Below, one piece after another: positions 62,426 through 64,000 of a DNA stretch of 64,000 nt. Every line of letters begins with the position of its first letter. Position 1 is the first letter of the stretch. The notes below the pieces were generated by a model. It had not been told where the DNA came from. It worked only from the letters and a program-made list of their open reading frames with translations, and did not search any database. The position numbers and the translations under genes are program-made. The stretch covers positions 434,001-498,000 of the forward strand of contig NZ_WHOB01000016.1 in assembly GCF_013141775.1 (NCBI RefSeq). Reading direction: 5' to 3'. The stretch is from Paenibacillus phytohabitans (GTDB taxonomy: Bacteria > Bacillota > Bacilli > Paenibacillales > Paenibacillaceae).

Positions 62426-63478
62426 TTAAGTAGCAGCTGTGAAGCTAAAGCGCCTTCCGCCTTGTCTGACGTAGTCCAATAGAGGAAGGTCCTCTTCTAT
62501 CACATGACCAATCACATTAACAGCTTCATGTGCCGGCAGATCTCTTAATGTGATCTGCAGCTCATGTTCATACCGGCCATACAAATAATTATCGACGGTA
62601 ATCGTTCCTCTAGGCCGCTTGTTCGTATGCATTGGCGCAATACTTCGGGTCATTACAAAACGTTCCTGATCTGTCCTCGCAGTTTCCGACCGGACCACAT
62701 CACGGGCAGCATCCAGGCGGTTCCGGTGAACCGTATCCCAAAGGGCATAAGGCAGTTCTTGGGTTACCCGCAAAGGAATAATCCCATCTTTATACCGCTG
62801 AAATTGAATCTGAGACCCTTCGGAAAGGGTTAAATCGCCAACGAAAATTTTGTCTACCGCACAATCCTTCTCTAATTCCAGATAAGCTAGAAAAGAAGAT
62901 TGATTCCGGTGCTTCTCTAAGGTAGGCAAGCTATGAAATAACGGTTTTCTCTTCAGCCCGTCTCCCGGAATAAAGGCCATAGTCATAATGCCTTCCGCCT
63001 GCAGCCATCTGTTCTTCGCTATAAATGCTTCTTTATCCAGACCTGTCTCCGGGCGGGGATAATAATTATGCCAGGCCTGGGTATTCTCAAGACAAATATG
63101 ATGCTCTTGTAATGCAGTTAAGAACTCTGGTGTTAAGGTGCTGGCGTTTAAGGCGATTTTCATTTGTTGTGAGTAGGCAGCGATTTCATCGGCGCTAAAA
63201 CCAAAATCCATCCGCAAACCTGTAACACCAGCATCCAATAGAAAGGGAAATGAAAATTTCTCCAATGCTTTTCCGGAAATATCCGCCATCAAGTCCATTC
63301 CTAACCGCCGGGCAGCGTTTGCGATCTCCAGCAATTTCTCCTTCAGTTGTCCGATATCATCTTCCGGCATATGAAGAGAGGTGAATATCTCCGTACAGCC
63401 TGCAGCCTTCATTTGTTCCATATACTTGACGTTGTCTTCTAACGTGCGGTCCGCCACAAAAATTGAAATTCCGAGCAA
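62426..63478 (-). CDS. MupG-like DUF871 TIM-barrel protein (6-phospho-N-acetylmuramidase family)
   Basis: 350 residues from TTG 63478, six bases after GAGGTG; this gives MLGISIFVADRTLED, the normal family N-terminus. The GTG at 63487 is part of the ribosome site. TIM barrel (CTEIFTSLHMPEDD; DLMADISGKALEKFSF; LRMDFGFSADEIA) followed by a C-terminal beta domain (RGTITVDNYLYGRYEHELQITLRDLPAHEAVNVIG). Family members cleave MurNAc-6-phosphate-GlcNAc imported by a PTS during peptidoglycan recycling. Adjacent to PTS EIIC and the MurR-type gene, which supports that role. Confidence 0.9.
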   Translation of the reverse strand: MLGISIFVADRTLEDNVKYMEQMKAAGCTEIFTSLHMPEDDIGQLKEKLLEIANAARRLGMDLMADISGKALEKFSFPFLLDAGVTGLRMDFGFSADEIAAYSQQMKIALNASTLTPEFLTALQEHHICLENTQAWHNYYPRPETGLDKEAFIAKNRWLQAEGIMTMAFIPGDGLKRKPLFHSLPTLEKHRNQSSFLAYLELEKDCAVDKIFVGDLTLSEGSQIQFQRYKDGIIPLRVTQELPYALWDTVHRNRLDAARDVVRSETARTDQERFVMTRSIAPMHTNKRPRGTITVDNYLYGRYEHELQITLRDLPAHEAVNVIGHVIEEDLPLLDYVRQGGRRFSFTAAT

Positions 63479-63505
63479 TGGAATCACCTCAATAGTTCGA
63501 ATCAG

Positions 63506-64000
63506 TTAATCCTGTTCTGCCATAGCCTCTTTGGGTGTGCCGAAGAGATAAGTGGCAATAAATCCGCCAGCGTAAGCCGCAATTAATCCTATGACGTATT
63601 TCAGCCATAATCCATTCGCAATCAAGGGAATTAACGCAACCCCGGAAGGACCAATGGCAATCGCTCCAACGTTGCCGAATAAACCAATGACCGCACCGCC
63701 GATCCCTCCGCCAATACAAGCTGTAATAAACGGCCGGCCCAGCGGTAAGGTAACCCCGTAAATTAAGGGCTCGCCGATTCCCAGAATACCCACCGGAAGT
63801 GCGCCTTTAATCATGTTGGTTAATGATTTATTCTTCTTGCAGCGAATCCATAATGCAATGGAAGCCCCAACCTGCCCCGCACCAGCCATAGCCAGCATCG
63901 GAAGCAACAGCGTCATCCCTGAATCATTGATCATCTCAATATGAATCGGCGTCAATACCTGATGCAGTCCTAACATAACAAGTGGAAGGAACGCTGCTCC
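63506..64000 (-). CDS. PTS EIIC component, MurP-like (partial, N-terminus beyond window)
   Basis: The frame is open to the window edge and ends ...KEAMAEQD at 63506. Visible part is the C-terminal membrane half of a glucose/sucrose-family [40 protein letters not shown] and the substrate-site signature [17 protein letters not shown], then two TM segments. Probably the MurNAc(-GlcNAc) transporter of the operon; 27 bases before the MupG-like start. The IIB domain, if any, is outside the window. Confidence 0.9.
   Translation of the reverse strand, partial: GAAFLPLVMLGLHQVLTPIHIEMINDSGMTLLLPMLAMAGAGQVGASIALWIRCKKNKSLTNMIKGALPVGILGIGEPLIYGVTLPLGRPFITACIGGGIGGAVIGLFGNVGAIAIGPSGVALIPLIANGLWLKYVIGLIAAYAGGFIATYLFGTPKEAMAEQD

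Overview
The window reads as a chromosomal segment of a Paenibacillus-like Bacillota bacterium. This rests on GGAGG-type ribosome binding sites, YesM/YesN and large AraC-type sensor-regulators beside LplABC-type sugar ABC transporters, many secreted plant-polysaccharide hydrolases with CBM3/CBM6/CBM35/X2 modules, an IS1182-type remnant and a MurR/MupG/MurP locus. No rRNA, tRNA or CRISPR array is visible.

Layout. 1-14.2 kb is ordinary chromosome: a partial M32 carboxypeptidase, beta-carbonic anhydrase, small membrane proteins, a low-complexity lipoprotein, DegV, an aldo/keto reductase, an APH-type kinase, an alpha/beta hydrolase, a UPF0173 metallo-hydrolase and a PaaX-type regulator. It ends in a YyaL/DUF255 gene broken by an exact 19-bp insertion. 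14.3-20.5 kb is an AT-rich island. It holds a compact three-gene operon (alpha/beta-hydrolase effector, small middle protein, SMC/Rad50-like DUF3732-type ATPase) that I interpret as an ABC-three-component (ABC-3C) conflict/defence cassette, a Cys-containing orphan protein, and a badly decayed large serine recombinase. 20.6-22 kb carries the first of four copies of a divergent XRE-regulator / DUF6809-like module.

22.2-32.1 kb is a polysaccharide-use locus: a YesM/YesN two-component pair, a binding protein, two permeases, a GH130 phosphorylase and a secreted beta-helix hydrolase with CBM6. 32.4-42.4 kb is accessory DNA: module copies 2 and 3, a MerR/DUF1648-DUF5808 membrane operon, a heptamer tandem repeat, an SDR pseudogene, a GIY-YIG/DUF4357 protein, a GNAT-like protein and a frameshifted DUF4085 gene.

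42.5-52.7 kb is a pectin locus: GH28, GH105, a pectin methylesterase, a binding protein and two permeases that lie on opposite strands, then an IS1182-type remnant and a membrane-anchored AraC regulator. 53-61.3 kb holds a GH5 glucanase, a multidomain GH26 mannanase, a MerR-effector-binding regulator, a copper-amine-oxidase-N-type protein and module copy 4. 61.5-64 kb is a MurNAc-uptake/recycling operon (PTS EIIC, MupG-like DUF871 protein, MurR/RpiR regulator) cut by the window edge.

The strongest candidates for an under-described system are the island ABC-3C cassette and the four-copy XRE/DUF6809 module. In the latter the regulator and its palindromic operators are kept in every copy while the partner genes decay.
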